Origin: Mangrovicoccus sp. HB161399
GTDB taxonomy: Bacteria; Pseudomonadota; Alphaproteobacteria; Rhodobacterales; Rhodobacteraceae
Length of the DNA: 53,608 bases
Assembly (NCBI RefSeq): GCF_013184745.1
Contig: NZ_JAATVU010000038.1
Coordinates: 1-53,608, forward strand
Direction: 5' to 3'
Shown here: piece after piece, positions 17,577 to 26,514 of the stretch
Numbering within the stretch: position 1 is the stretch's first letter
How the letters are laid out: every line of letters begins with the position of its first letter
Made by a program: the position numbers and the translations under genes
The notes under the pieces: generated by a model
Seen by the model: only the letters and a program-made list of their open reading frames with translations
What the model was told of the DNA's origin: nothing
Database searches by the model: none

Positions 17577-18425
17577 TCAGCGGATCAGCAGAACAGGCAC
17601 ATGGCAGCTGCGCACCAGTTCGGAGGTGGTGGAGCCCAGGAGCAGCCCGCGGATGCGGGAATGGCCGTACGCGCCCATCACCAGAAGGTCGGCGCCGCGC
17701 GCCTCGATCTCGCGGGCGATCACCTCGTCCGGGGCGCCGGGCAGGATGTCGCCCTCGGCGGCATGGCCCGCGCCGCGCAGCATCGCCAGCGCGCCGTCCA
17801 GCCGGCGGCGGCCCTCGACGGACTCGGTCCCGGCCATGATCACCTGGAAATCCAGCCCGGCGAAGATCGGGTCGCGCATCGCATGGTCAACCGCCTTCAG
17901 CGAGGCCGGCTTGCCGTCGAAGGCGATCATCACCTTGGAGATCGGCTTGAAGGCGCGCGAGGCGACGATGATCGGCTTGGTCGAGGACCGCGCCACGCGC
18001 TCGAAATTCGAGCCAAGGTGCAGCTTGGCATAGTCCGCCGCCTCGCCGCGCTTGCCGATCAGCACGTAGTCGGCGCCGCCCTCCAGCTCGGTGATCGCCT
18101 CGACGAGGTCGCCCGAGCGCAGCCGGACCTCCACGTCGCCGATCCCGGCATGCTCGATGCGGGTCATGGCGTCCTCCAGGATCGCCCGCCCGCGCTTCTG
18201 CGCGAGCTTGGCCTTGGCCGCGTCCAGCTCGGCCAGTTCCTCCAGCAGCTGGGTGCGCGCGCCGAGGCCGATATTGCCCGACAGGTCCTGTTTCACCCCC
18301 TGGCGGTGGCCCATCACGTGCACGGCCGTGACCCCGGCCTTGATGCGTTCGGCTGCCCAGGCCGCGAGGTCGCAGACGCTTTCGGAATAGGTGGATCCGT
18401 CCACCAGCGCGATCAGTTTGCTCAT
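17577..18425 (-). CDS. Tandem universal stress protein (UspA family)
   Basis: Its 282 residues form two Usp domains (about 1-140 and 150-282). The first begins MSKLIALVDGSTYSESVCDL and the second KVMIAFDGKPASLKAVDHAM. The ATP-binding signature is preserved in the second domain as GAYGHSRIRGLLLGSTT, and a variant GKRGEAADYAKLHLGSNFE occurs in the first. The true start is ATG 18425, not the upstream in-frame ATG, because homology begins there and a GGGG stretch lies about 9 nt before. It starts one nucleotide after the stop of the SulP transporter gene, an arrangement suggesting that the Usp protein modulates or senses the state of that transporter (inference). Confidence 0.92.
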   Translation of the reverse strand: MSKLIALVDGSTYSESVCDLAAWAAERIKAGVTAVHVMGHRQGVKQDLSGNIGLGARTQLLEELAELDAAKAKLAQKRGRAILEDAMTRIEHAGIGDVEVRLRSGDLVEAITELEGGADYVLIGKRGEAADYAKLHLGSNFERVARSSTKPIIVASRAFKPISKVMIAFDGKPASLKAVDHAMRDPIFAGLDFQVIMAGTESVEGRRRLDGALAMLRGAGHAAEGDILPGAPDEVIAREIEARGADLLVMGAYGHSRIRGLLLGSTTSELVRSCHVPVLLIR

Positions 18426-18426
18426 C

Positions 18427-19932
18427 TCAATGCCCCAGCAGGTCTTCCATGGCGCCCGGTTTATCATGGACCGCCAGCTGGTCCACGATGGTCTCGGAGG
18501 CCTTGTTCATGCCGACGATTTCGACCTCGGCGCCGTCGCGGCGGAATTTCAGCACCGCCATGTCCAGCGCCTGGACCGAGGAAATGTCCCAGATATGGGC
18601 CTGCGACACGTCGATGACCACCTTTTCCAGCGCCTCGCCATGGTCGAAGCTCTGCGCGAAGGCATTGGCCGAGGCGAAGAAGATCTGGCCCTGGAAACGG
18701 TAGGTCCGGGTCCGGCCGTCGTCCGACAGCACGCTTTCCACGCGGAAGAGCTGGGCGATCTTGGCGGCGAAGAAGATGCCCGACAGCAGCACGCCGGTGA
18801 GCACGCCATAGGCCAGGTTGTGCGTCGCCACGGTCACCGCGACGGTCGCAAGCATCACCGCCGAAGACGAGGTCGGATGCTCCTTCAGCGACTTGATCGA
18901 GGACCAGGAGAAGGTGCCGATCGAGACCATGATCATGATCGCGACGAGCGCGGGCATCGGGATCTTCGAGACCAGCACGTCGCCGAGGATCACCACCAGG
19001 ATCAGCAGGAAGACGCCCGCGACGAAGCAGCTCAGCCGCCCGCGGCCGCCGGATTTCACGTTGATCATCGACTGGCCGATCATGGCGCAGCCCGCCATCC
19101 CGCCGATGAAGCCCGAGGCGATGTTGGCCAGGCCCTGGCCCACGCATTCGCGGTTCTTGTCGGATTTCGTGTCGGTCAGGTCGTCGACCAGCTGCGCGGT
19201 CATCAGGCTTTCCAGGAGGCCCACCACTGCGATCGCGGCGGATACGGGAAGGATGATGAAGATGGTCTCCAGGCTCACCGGGATGTCCGGGATCAGGAAG
19301 ACCGGCAGGCTGTCGGGCAGCTGTCCCATGTCGCCCACGGTGCGCACGTCGAGCCCCAGCCCCATGGCCAGCGCGGTCAGCACGATGATGTTGACCAGCG
19401 GCGAGGGCACGGCGGTGGTGATCCGCGGGAAGAGGTAGATGATCGCCAGCCCGCCCGCGATCATCACGTAGGTCAGCCAGTTCACCCCCGGCGTGGCCGG
19501 GTTCATCTCGGGGATCTGCGCCAGGAAGATCAGGATTGCCAGCGCGTTGACGAAGCCGGTCATCACCGAGCGCGACACGAAGCGCATCACCTGGCCCAGC
19601 TTCAGCGCGCCCAGGCCCACCTGGATCACGCCGGCCAGCACCGAGGCGGCCAGCAGGTATTCCAGCCCGTGGTCGCGCACCAGCGTCACCATCAGCACGG
19701 CAGTGGCGGCGGTGGCGGCCGAGATCATGCCGGGCCGCCCGCCCGCGATGGCCGTCACCACGGCAATGCAGAAGGAGGCGTAGAGCCCGACCTTGGGGTC
19801 GACGCCGGCGATGATCGAGAAGGCGATCGCCTCGGGGATCAGCGCCAGGGCCACCACCAGCCCGGCCAGCAGGTCGGCGCGGACATTGCCCAGCCAGTCC
19901 TGCCGCAGATTGTCGAATACCGATGCGGTCAC
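18427..19932 (-). CDS. SulP-family anion transporter with STAS domain
   Basis: The 501-residue inner-membrane protein has 10-12 predicted transmembrane helices and a C-terminal cytoplasmic STAS domain (about 400-490, [20 protein letters not shown]). The SulP signature regions are clear: [20 protein letters not shown] near the N-terminus, [20 protein letters not shown], and [20 protein letters not shown]. SulP carriers move sulfate, bicarbonate or other anions, often with Na+ or H+. The STAS segment is a site of regulation. Substrate cannot be assigned from sequence. The close relation of this short type to bicarbonate and sulfate carriers is family knowledge. It forms an operon with the Usp gene and is divergent from mrp. 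Confidence 0.93.
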   Translation of the reverse strand: MTASVFDNLRQDWLGNVRADLLAGLVVALALIPEAIAFSIIAGVDPKVGLYASFCIAVVTAIAGGRPGMISAATAATAVLMVTLVRDHGLEYLLAASVLAGVIQVGLGALKLGQVMRFVSRSVMTGFVNALAILIFLAQIPEMNPATPGVNWLTYVMIAGGLAIIYLFPRITTAVPSPLVNIIVLTALAMGLGLDVRTVGDMGQLPDSLPVFLIPDIPVSLETIFIILPVSAAIAVVGLLESLMTAQLVDDLTDTKSDKNRECVGQGLANIASGFIGGMAGCAMIGQSMINVKSGGRGRLSCFVAGVFLLILVVILGDVLVSKIPMPALVAIMIMVSIGTFSWSSIKSLKEHPTSSSAVMLATVAVTVATHNLAYGVLTGVLLSGIFFAAKIAQLFRVESVLSDDGRTRTYRFQGQIFFASANAFAQSFDHGEALEKVVIDVSQAHIWDISSVQALDMAVLKFRRDGAEVEIVGMNKASETIVDQLAVHDKPGAMEDLLGH

Positions 19933-20100
19933 GGGCTACACCTCACTTCCTGTTCTTCAAACGCTGCCGCTTTAGCGCAAACGGGCCGCGGAATGCGACC
20001 CAAATATGCCACCGTGCCAATTCCACGCGGCCCGCGGCGGCCCCCGCCCTTGTGCCCCGGGCGGGACGGGCGCATTATCCTAGTAAAACAGACTGGTTTG

Positions 20101-20120
20101 CCTTCCGCCCGCGCGGAAGG
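20101..20120 (+). promoter_or_regulatory. 5'-UTR hairpin just upstream of mrp
   Basis: CCTTCCGC, loop CCGC, GCGGAAGG forms a perfect 8-bp stem ending 19 nt before the mrp ATG and 7 nt before its AAAGGAG ribosome-binding site. It is a candidate translational or mRNA-stability element. The region before it (about 20075-20100) is locally AT-rich and may carry the promoter. Confidence 0.45.
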
Positions 20121-20139
20121 GGTGAAAGGAGAAGCTCCG

Positions 20140-21237
20140 ATGGTGACCGAAGCAGACGTCAAAGCCAAGCTCGCCCTTGTCACGGGGCCCGACAAGCAGG
20201 GCGACCTCGTCTCGCTTGGCATGATCGAGGGGCTGTCGATCCGCGGCGACCGGGTGACCTTCGTCATCAAGGTGCCCGCCGCGCGCGCCCGCGAGCTGGA
20301 GCCGATGCGCCAGGCCGCCGAGCAGGTCGTCGCCGAGATTCCCGGCATTTCCGGCGTGACCGCGGTGCTGACCGCCGAGCGCGACCCGAATGCGAAGCCG
20401 CCGGAAATGCCCAGCCTGAAGCCGAAGAAGGCGCCGCCCCATGGCGGGCTGAAGCCGAAGGCGCCGATCGCCAATGTCGGCGCGGTGATCGCGGTTGCCT
20501 CCGGCAAGGGCGGAGTCGGCAAGTCCACTACCTCCGTCAACCTGGCGCTGGCGCTGAAGGCCGAGGGCAAGCGCGTCGGCATCCTCGATGCCGACATCTA
20601 CGGCCCGTCGCTGCCGCGGATGCTGGGCTCCACCATGCGGCCCGAGTCGGTCGGCCAGCGGATGAAGCCGATCGAGGCGCAGGGTCTGCAGGTCATGTCG
20701 ATGGGCTTCCTCGTGGACGAGGCGGCGCCGATGGTCTGGCGCGGCCCGATGGTGATGTCGGCCCTGACCCAGATGATGCGCGAGGTCGACTGGGGTCCGC
20801 TCGACGTGCTGGTGGTCGACATGCCGCCCGGCACCGGCGACGCGCAGCTGACGCTCTGCCAGTCCGTGCCGCTGGCCGGGGCGGTGATCGTCTCCACCCC
20901 GCAGGACATCGCGCTGATCGACGCCCGCAAGGGGCTGAACATGTTCCGCAAGGTGGAGGTGCCGGTGCTCGGCATCATCGAGAACATGAGCTATTTCCTC
21001 TGCCCGTCCTGCGGCGACCGCTCGGACATCTTCGGCCATGGCGGCGCGCGCGAGGAAGCTGCCAAGCTCGGCATTCCGTTCCTCGGCGAGATCCCGCTGC
21101 ACATGGACATCCGCCGCAATGCCGATGCCGGCACGCCGGTCGTGGCCAGCGAGCCCGACAGCGCCCATGCGCAGGCCTACCGTGCCATCGCGCGCGGCGT
21201 GCTGGAGCAGATGGCGAAGGAGCCCGCCACCGCCTGA
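20140..21237 (+). CDS. apbC: Mrp/ApbC-family Fe-S cluster carrier P-loop ATPase
   Basis: The 365-residue cytosolic protein delivers or assembles iron-sulfur clusters. It has an N-terminal MIP18/DUF59 domain (about 1-80, VTEADVKAKLALVTGPD, GISGVTAVLTAE). The deviant Walker A, ASGKGGVGKSTTSVNLALAL, begins near residue 119, followed by ILDADIYGPSLPRML and the Walker B region VLVVDMPPGTGDAQLT. The conserved C-x2-C (LCPSCGD, near 288-291) bridges a cluster in the dimer. An ATG with GGAG 9 nt upstream sets the start. The gene is transcribed divergently from sulP and is followed 77 nt later by the CDF exporter. Confidence 0.95.
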   Translation: MVTEADVKAKLALVTGPDKQGDLVSLGMIEGLSIRGDRVTFVIKVPAARARELEPMRQAAEQVVAEIPGISGVTAVLTAERDPNAKPPEMPSLKPKKAPPHGGLKPKAPIANVGAVIAVASGKGGVGKSTTSVNLALALKAEGKRVGILDADIYGPSLPRMLGSTMRPESVGQRMKPIEAQGLQVMSMGFLVDEAAPMVWRGPMVMSALTQMMREVDWGPLDVLVVDMPPGTGDAQLTLCQSVPLAGAVIVSTPQDIALIDARKGLNMFRKVEVPVLGIIENMSYFLCPSCGDRSDIFGHGGAREEAAKLGIPFLGEIPLHMDIRRNADAGTPVVASEPDSAHAQAYRAIARGVLEQMAKEPATA

Positions 21238-21314
21238 GCGCGGGACGTCATCCCCGGAAACCAACGAACCTCCGGTCCCGCCGGAGGAGCACAGCGCAGC
21301 GACAGGAGGCGGGC

Positions 21315-22244
21315 ATGCCGCACGACCATCACGGCGACGGCCGCGGGCATCACACCCATGTAGATCCGGCGGCCGGCGATGCCCGCGTCATGCTGGCCGT
21401 GGGCGTGAACATCGCGCTGACCGTCGCGCAGGTGATCGGCGGGGTGCTCTCGGGCAGCCTCGCGCTGATTGCCGATGCGCTGCACAACCTGTCGGACGCG
21501 ATGGCGCTGGTCATCGCCTTCGCGGCGCGCAAGATCGCGCGGCGCCCGGCGGACGAGGCGATGACCTTCGGCTATGCCCGTGCCGAGGTGGTGGCCGCCC
21601 TTGTCAACTATACCACTCTGATCGTCCTGGGGCTGTTCCTGGCCTACGAGGCGGTGATGCGCTTCTTCTCGCCCGAGCCGGTGGCCGGCTGGGCGGTGGT
21701 GATCGTGGCGGGCATCGCGCTGGCCATCGACTTGGTGACCGCGGCGCTGACCTATTCGATGTCGAAGGACAGCATGAACATCCGCGCGGCCTTCCTCCAC
21801 AATGTCGTGGACGCGCTTGGCTCGATTGCGGTGATCGTCGCGGGCAGCCTGGTGATCCTCTTCGACTGGTGGATCGTCGACCCGCTGGTGACGCTGGGCA
21901 TCGCGGGCTACATGCTGTGGATGAGCTTCGCCGAGGTCGGCGGCGTCATCCGCATCCTGATGCTGGGCAGCCCGCCGCAGATGGATGCGGGCGAGGTGCT
22001 GGACACGGTGCGCGGCACCGACGGCGTCGCGGGCGTGCATCACGCGCATCTTTGGCTGATGGACGAGCGGGGGGCCTCGCTCGACCTGCATGTCGTCGTG
22101 CAGGAGGGTGCCTGGGACCGGGCCGACCTGATCAAGCACGACGTGCGCCGGCGGCTGAAGGCGGCACATGGCATCGGCCATGGCACGATCGAGCTGGAAA
22201 GCGCGGGCCATGCCTGCCGCGATGCACGGATCTGGGGCCACTGA
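21315..22244 (+). CDS. Cation diffusion facilitator (zinc-type efflux transporter)
   Basis: The 309-residue product starts with a His-rich cytosolic tail (HDHHGDGRGHHTHVD), followed by six transmembrane helices and a C-terminal cytoplasmic metal-binding domain (about 215-300). The transport-site residues are visible: ADALHNLSDAM in helix II (H and D) and LHNVVDALGS in helix V (H-x3-D). H-D/H-D is the zinc/cadmium pattern in this family. VHHAHLWLMDERGASLDLHV belongs to the regulatory C-terminal domain. AGGAGG precedes the ATG. It follows mrp closely, which may reflect metal homeostasis, but the two may have separate transcripts. Confidence 0.93.
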   Translation: MPHDHHGDGRGHHTHVDPAAGDARVMLAVGVNIALTVAQVIGGVLSGSLALIADALHNLSDAMALVIAFAARKIARRPADEAMTFGYARAEVVAALVNYTTLIVLGLFLAYEAVMRFFSPEPVAGWAVVIVAGIALAIDLVTAALTYSMSKDSMNIRAAFLHNVVDALGSIAVIVAGSLVILFDWWIVDPLVTLGIAGYMLWMSFAEVGGVIRILMLGSPPQMDAGEVLDTVRGTDGVAGVHHAHLWLMDERGASLDLHVVVQEGAWDRADLIKHDVRRRLKAAHGIGHGTIELESAGHACRDARIWGH

Positions 22245-22586
22245 CGCTGGTGCGCCCGCCGCTGGTCCGGGGCGGGGGCGGAGCTTGATCCGGCTGGCGC
22301 AAGCGGACCCGGCGGCGGCGTAGCGGCCAGGCCGCAGGGGCGTGTGCGGCCGGGCATGGCTGCGGGACCGCCTGCCGGACGGCGGTCCGGCTGCCGCGCG
22401 GCGCCGGTGCAGGAACCGGTCCTGCCGTTCGGAGCCCGGCTGCCGCCGGGTCAAGGTTCCCGCTAGTGTCCGGCATGGCGTCAGGCTGCCTTGGAGCGTC
22501 CTTGCACGCTTTGCAGGGCCTGCGGCTGGAACTCCGGCCCGGGGCCGGGCATTTTGCCTTCCGGACCTGACGCAAGGAGTTTTCCC
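22245..22586. other. Gap with stem-loops, no gene recognised
   Basis: This 342-nt gap contains the palindrome GCGGCC-A-GGCCGC at 22323-22335 and a stem GGACCGCC/GGCGGTCC with an 8-nt loop at 22365-22388. Either may end the CDF transcript. No coding sequence is recognisable. Confidence 0.5.
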
Positions 22587-23252
22587 ATGTCCCGCATCTT
22601 CGTCATCGGCGCCACCGGCGGCGTCGGCCGCCGCCTCTGTCCGCTGCTCGTGGCCGGGGGGCACCAGGTTTCGGGGCTGCACCGCGATCCCGGACAGGCG
22701 GCGGCGCTGCGCGCCGCGGGCGTTGCCCCGGTTGCGGGCGACCTGACGGAGATGACGGCGGATGCCATGGCGGCCGCGATGGCGGGCCATGACGTGGCGG
22801 TCTTCTCCGCCGGTGCAGCGGGCAGCGGGCCGGAACGCACCCGCACCATCGACGGCGACGGGCCGCTGAAGCTGATCGAGGCGGCGCGCCGCAACGGGCC
22901 GCGCCGCATCTACCTGGTCTCGGCCTTCCCCGAGGCGGGCCGCGGCAAGGAGCCGAAGGAGGGGTTCGAGCTCTACATGCGGACCAAGAAGGCGGCCGAC
23001 GCGGCGCTGGCGGCGAGCGGGCTCGACTGGGTGATCCTGCGGCCCGGCACGCTCCTGCACGAGGAGGGCGACGGCAGGGTCAGCCTCGGTGCGGCGCTGC
23101 CCTACGGCCCGGCGGCGCGCGGGAACGTGGCGCAGGTGCTGGCGGCGCTGGTCGGCGCGCCGCAGATCCGGCGCGAGATCCTGGAACTGACCGACGGCGA
23201 TGTGCCTGCCGATCAGGCGGTGGCGGCGGTCGGGCGCAGCCGCGCCGCCTGA
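22587..23252 (+). CDS. NmrA/SDR-like NAD(P)-binding protein
   Basis: The 221-residue atypical short-chain dehydrogenase fold begins with the Rossmann loop MSRIFVIGATGGVGRR and contains AGDLTEMTADAMAAAMAGHD and the YMRTKKAADAALAASGLDWV region. That region resembles the Y-x3-K active-site pair (YMRTK), followed by ILRPGTLLHEE. This places it with the NAD(P)H-binding/YwnB-like group of reductases or redox-sensing proteins. Substrate is unknown. The ATG at 22587 has AAGGAG 7 nt upstream. It appears monocistronic, between the CDF exporter and the capsule-like gene. Confidence 0.88.
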   Translation: MSRIFVIGATGGVGRRLCPLLVAGGHQVSGLHRDPGQAAALRAAGVAPVAGDLTEMTADAMAAAMAGHDVAVFSAGAAGSGPERTRTIDGDGPLKLIEAARRNGPRRIYLVSAFPEAGRGKEPKEGFELYMRTKKAADAALAASGLDWVILRPGTLLHEEGDGRVSLGAALPYGPAARGNVAQVLAALVGAPQIRREILELTDGDVPADQAVAAVGRSRAA

Positions 23253-23311
23253 GGCTTTGCCAATTCGGCTGCCGCCTGCTAACCCCCGGAGGAAAAGTGC
23301 GGAGACCGGCT

Positions 23312-24451
23312 ATGTTCTACTATCTCAAGGATGGCGATCCCGAAATCGACAGGATGTTGGCCTCGGTCTGCGCGATGGGCGGCGAGGTCTCCTGCGTCTC
23401 CAAGGTGCGCTGGCGTTTTTCCGACTATGCCGAGACGGCGGACCGTTCGGCGGAGTCGCTGAAGCATGCCAAGCACCAGCCGCGCTCGAAGAACACCCGG
23501 GCACTGAAATCGAAGCTCTATGCCGTGCAGTACAACTGGTTCCGGCAGAGATTCGAGAGCGATCCCGAAGCGGTGGCGGTGGCCTGGAACGGGCTGACCG
23601 GCACGCGTCGGGCCTTCATGTCGGCCGCCAAGGATACCGGGACGCCGCATATCTATATGGAACGTGCGCCCTTTCCCGGACGGGTCACGGTGGACGAGGT
23701 CGGCGTGAACCAGGTGAACGGGCTGGCGCGCGAAATCGGGTTCTACCGCGATTGGGCGGATGCCGCGGACGGTCATGGCGGGGGCTGGCGCGCGCTTAAG
23801 GACATCCTCGTGTCCCGCAAGGCCAAGAAGCGCAGCGATGTCGGCCAGACCGACGCGACGGCGGATCTGGCCGAGACGCCCTACATCTTCTGCCCGCTGC
23901 AGGTGCCGGACGACACCCAGATCAAGATGTTCGGCGGCTGGGTGAAGAACATCAACCGCTTCATCGACCTTCTGGAGGTTGCCGCCGAGGCGCTGCCCGA
24001 GGGCTGGCACCTGCGCTTCAAGGAGCACCCCAGCTCCAAGATCCCGCTGACCGACTTCCTGGAGCAGGCAGCCGCCGCGCAGCCCGGCAAGATCGTCATC
24101 GACAACTCCACCGACACGTTCCAGCAGGTTGCCGCGAGCCGCGCGGTGGTGACGCTGAATTCCTCGGTGGGCTTGCAGACCTTCTGGTACGACAAGCCGG
24201 TGGTGGTGCTGGGCGAATGCTTCTTCCGCATGCCGGAGCTGGTGACGCCGGTGGACAGCATGTCGGCGCTGTGGAGGGTGTTCTCCGATCCGGCCGCGCT
24301 GGGCTATGACGCCGCAGCGCGGGACGCGTTCATGAACTATCTCGACCGGGTCTACTACCCGGAAGTCATCCGCGAGGACGGCAAGGTCGGCGTCGCCCCG
24401 GAAAAGGTCCTGCCGAAGATCGAGGCCGCGCTGGCGTCACGCCGCCGCTGA
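23312..24451 (+). CDS. Capsular polysaccharide synthesis-like protein (KpsS/PF05159 type)
   Basis: This 379-residue soluble protein resembles KDO-linker or capsule-synthesis glycosyltransferases. Typical elements are TPYIFCPLQVPDDTQIKMF (about 190-208), HLRFKEHPSSKIPL, and VVTLNSSVGLQTFWYDKPVV, where H, K and N-S-S are the conserved CDP-Kdo-site-like residues. It would act in the cytoplasm at the inner membrane on lipid-linked glycans. The start could be GTG 23297 (GGAGG 4 nt upstream) or ATG 23312 (GGAG 7 nt upstream). I prefer the ATG. No other capsule genes are nearby, so this is an isolated copy. Confidence 0.82.
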   Translation: MFYYLKDGDPEIDRMLASVCAMGGEVSCVSKVRWRFSDYAETADRSAESLKHAKHQPRSKNTRALKSKLYAVQYNWFRQRFESDPEAVAVAWNGLTGTRRAFMSAAKDTGTPHIYMERAPFPGRVTVDEVGVNQVNGLAREIGFYRDWADAADGHGGGWRALKDILVSRKAKKRSDVGQTDATADLAETPYIFCPLQVPDDTQIKMFGGWVKNINRFIDLLEVAAEALPEGWHLRFKEHPSSKIPLTDFLEQAAAAQPGKIVIDNSTDTFQQVAASRAVVTLNSSVGLQTFWYDKPVVVLGECFFRMPELVTPVDSMSALWRVFSDPAALGYDAAARDAFMNYLDRVYYPEVIREDGKVGVAPEKVLPKIEAALASRRR

Positions 24452-24460
24452 GGCGGCGTG
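24438..24460. terminator. Stem-loop across the end of the capsule-like gene
   Basis: CACGCCGCC, loop GCTGA, GGCGGCGTG is a perfect 9-bp stem whose loop contains the TGA stop codon. It lies between convergent genes. There is no U-run. Confidence 0.5.
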
Positions 24461-24518
24461 CAGACCGGTGGCGTGCCGTCCGCTGGAGCGGCGTGCGGAC
24501 CGGCGCCAGGTCAGGCTG

Positions 24519-25532
24519 TCAGCAGGCCTCGCGGGTTCCGGCCTCTGCGCCCAGCTCGCGCATGACCTCGGCGCCGATCTCGAAGGACCGCTTGCGCGCC
24601 TGGTGGTCGTGGATATGTCCGGTCAGGATGATCTCGTCCGGCTCCAGAATCTCGATCAGCCCGCGCAGCCGGTCCTTGACCGTGGCCTTGGACCCCACCA
24701 CCGAGATGCGCAGCTGGTGGTTGGCCATGCGGATCTCCGGCTCGCTGGCCACCGTAGCCAGATCGTCGACCGGGCGGGGCAGCGGGCCCGCGGCACCCTT
24801 GCGCAGGTTGATGAAGCCCTGCTGCATCGAGGTGCGGATGCGCGCGCCTTCCGCGTCGGTATCGGCAGCGAAGATGTTGACCGCCAGCATGAAATGCGGG
24901 CTCTGGATCGCGCCGGGGCGGAAGGAGGCGCGGTAGACCGAGATCGCGTCTTCCAGCGCGTCGGGGGCGAAATGGCTGGCGAAGGCGTAGGGCAGGCCGA
25001 GATGCGCGGCCAGCTGCGCGCCGAAGAGCGAGCTGCCGAGCATCCAGACCGGCACCTCGGTGCCCGCGCCCGGCACGGCGACGATCTTCTGCCCCGGCTC
25101 CGGGTCGCGCAGGTAGCCCATCAGCTCCACCACGTCGTTCGGGAACTGTTCCGAGCGGTCGGCGCCGCGGCGCAGCGCGCGCGCGGTCAGCTGGTCGGTG
25201 CCGGGCGCGCGGCCGAGCCCGAGATCGATGCGCCCCGGAAACAGCGTCGCCAGCGTGCCGAACTGCTCGGCGATCACCAGCGGCGAGTGGTTGGGCAGCA
25301 TGATGCCGCCGGCGCCCACGCGGATCGTAGAGGTATGCGCGGCCACCTGGCCGATCACGACCGCGGTCGCGGCCGAGGCGATGCCGGTGGAATTGTGGTG
25401 CTCGGCCAGCCAGTAACGGGTGAAGCCGAGCGCTTCGGCATGCTGCGCCAGGTCGACGGTGTTGCGCAGCGCGTCGGCCGGTGTGGCGCCCTGCGGGATC
25501 GGCGAGAGGTCGAGAAGCGAATAGGGGAGCAT
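24519..25532 (-). CDS. yhbW: LLM-class flavin-dependent monooxygenase, YhbW-like
   Basis: The 337-residue bacterial-luciferase-like TIM barrel closely follows the Escherichia coli YhbW pattern: [11 protein letters not shown] at the N-terminus, [57 protein letters not shown] and [20 protein letters not shown]. Members use reduced flavin and oxygen. The substrate of YhbW itself is not established. The open frame extends upstream across other genes, but the start is ATG 25532, with GAGG 5 nt before and homology starting there. It is convergent with the capsule-like gene and divergent from gloA. Confidence 0.92.
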   Translation of the reverse strand: MLPYSLLDLSPIPQGATPADALRNTVDLAQHAEALGFTRYWLAEHHNSTGIASAATAVVIGQVAAHTSTIRVGAGGIMLPNHSPLVIAEQFGTLATLFPGRIDLGLGRAPGTDQLTARALRRGADRSEQFPNDVVELMGYLRDPEPGQKIVAVPGAGTEVPVWMLGSSLFGAQLAAHLGLPYAFASHFAPDALEDAISVYRASFRPGAIQSPHFMLAVNIFAADTDAEGARIRTSMQQGFINLRKGAAGPLPRPVDDLATVASEPEIRMANHQLRISVVGSKATVKDRLRGLIEILEPDEIILTGHIHDHQARKRSFEIGAEVMRELGAEAGTREAC

Positions 25533-25610
25533 GGGGGCCTCGTCATCTGTTCCCTTCCGACATAGGTAGCTGGCGGACAGATGGAACCCCGAAAGGGCAA
25601 GGAGGCCGAG

Positions 25611-26006
25611 ATGGCAAAGATGATCCACAGCATGATCCGGGTGCTCGACGAAGCGCGCTCGGTGGCGTTCTACCGGACGGCCTTCGGCCTGGAGATCGCC
25701 GACCGGCTGGATTTCCCCGAGTTCACGCTGGTCTACATGTCCAATCCCGAGACCGGCTTCGAGCTGGAGCTGACCGTCAACAAGGGCCGGGCCGAGCCAT
25801 ACGATCTGGGCGACGGCTATGGCCATCTGGCCGTGTCGGTGGCCGATCTGGATGCGGAACACGCCCGGTTCGAGGCGGAAGGCCTGGCGCCGCGCAAGCT
25901 GGTGGAATTCGCTCCGGCGGGCACCAGGGTGGCGCGGTTCTTCTTCGTGGCCGATCCGGACGGCTACCAGATCGAGGTGCTGGAACGCTCGGGCCGCTTC
26001 GGCTGA
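25611..26006 (+). CDS. gloA: Lactoylglutathione lyase (glyoxalase I)
   Basis: It converts the methylglyoxal-glutathione hemithioacetal to S-lactoylglutathione, detoxifying methylglyoxal. The 131-residue product contains two beta-alpha-beta-beta-beta repeats. Metal ligands fall exactly where expected: H6 (KMIHSMIRV), E53 (FELELTVN), H72 (GYGHLAVSV) and E122 ([12 protein letters not shown]). The length fits the short, nickel-preferring bacterial class known from E. coli. AAGGAGG stands upstream of ATG 25611. The nearby SH3 gene is separated by 78 nt. Confidence 0.94.
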   Translation: MAKMIHSMIRVLDEARSVAFYRTAFGLEIADRLDFPEFTLVYMSNPETGFELELTVNKGRAEPYDLGDGYGHLAVSVADLDAEHARFEAEGLAPRKLVEFAPAGTRVARFFFVADPDGYQIEVLERSGRFG

Positions 26007-26084
26007 GGCGCATCTCCTGTTCATTTCGCGGCCTCCGCGCGGTACACTCCGCGCGAGGCAGAAGAACAAGAGCAGGAGAAAGCA

Positions 26085-26384
26085 ATGCACAGGGCAATCC
26101 TGGCCGCTCTTGCGGCAAGCATGCTGGGCGGCGCGCTGTCCGGCCCGGCCACGGCGGAACCGCGCGGCCGTTACGAGGTCTACGGCGTCGAGGGCGAGGA
26201 CATGCTCAAGATGCGCGCGGGTCCCGGCACCGGCTACAACATCATCGTCGGCCTGCCGAACGGCACGGTGGTGCGTCTGGCCAGCTGCGAGCAGACCGGC
26301 GGCACGCGCTGGTGCAAGGTGTCGCTCGACCGGGCGCGCGGGCTGACCGGCTACGTCTCCGAGGCCTATATCCGCAAGCTCTGA
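26085..26384 (+). CDS. Small secreted SH3-domain protein
   Basis: The 99-residue product carries a signal peptide (about 1-24, [20 protein letters not shown]) and a single bacterial SH3 domain (about 30-99). Recognisable SH3b elements are [40 protein letters not shown] and [13 protein letters not shown], with two cysteines that could form a disulfide. Such domains bind peptidoglycan or proteins in the periplasm. Its target is unknown. The ribosome-binding site AGGAG lies about 8 nt before the ATG. A stem-loop with a T-rich tail follows the gene. Confidence 0.85.
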   Translation: MHRAILAALAASMLGGALSGPATAEPRGRYEVYGVEGEDMLKMRAGPGTGYNIIVGLPNGTVVRLASCEQTGGTRWCKVSLDRARGLTGYVSEAYIRKL

Positions 26385-26433
26385 CGCGGGGACGGCGCCG
26401 GACGGCAATTTCCGGAAAGTTTCCGGCCATGCA

Positions 26434-26459
26434 GGGGGCGGGATTCCCGCGCCCCCTTT
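26434..26459 (+). terminator. Terminator after the SH3 gene
   Basis: GGGGGCGGG, loop ATT, CCCGCGCCCCC pairs with one small bulge and is followed by TTTCTATTT. This fits a rho-independent terminator separating the SH3 gene from asd. Confidence 0.6.
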
Positions 26460-26514
26460 CTATTTGCCGCAGTTTTCTGTATGCGGCCCCCGTCGAACCA
26501 AGGAGAAACCCGAA

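Noticed and set aside
22323-22335. GCGGCC-A-GGCCGC as a strong terminator
   Set aside because: The effective loop is too short without breaking the inner pairs and no U-tract follows, so it is only listed within the gap description.
25533-26408. N-terminal extension of the YhbW-like frame over gloA and the SH3 gene
   Set aside because: It is antisense to two recognised genes; YhbW homology begins at ATG 25532.
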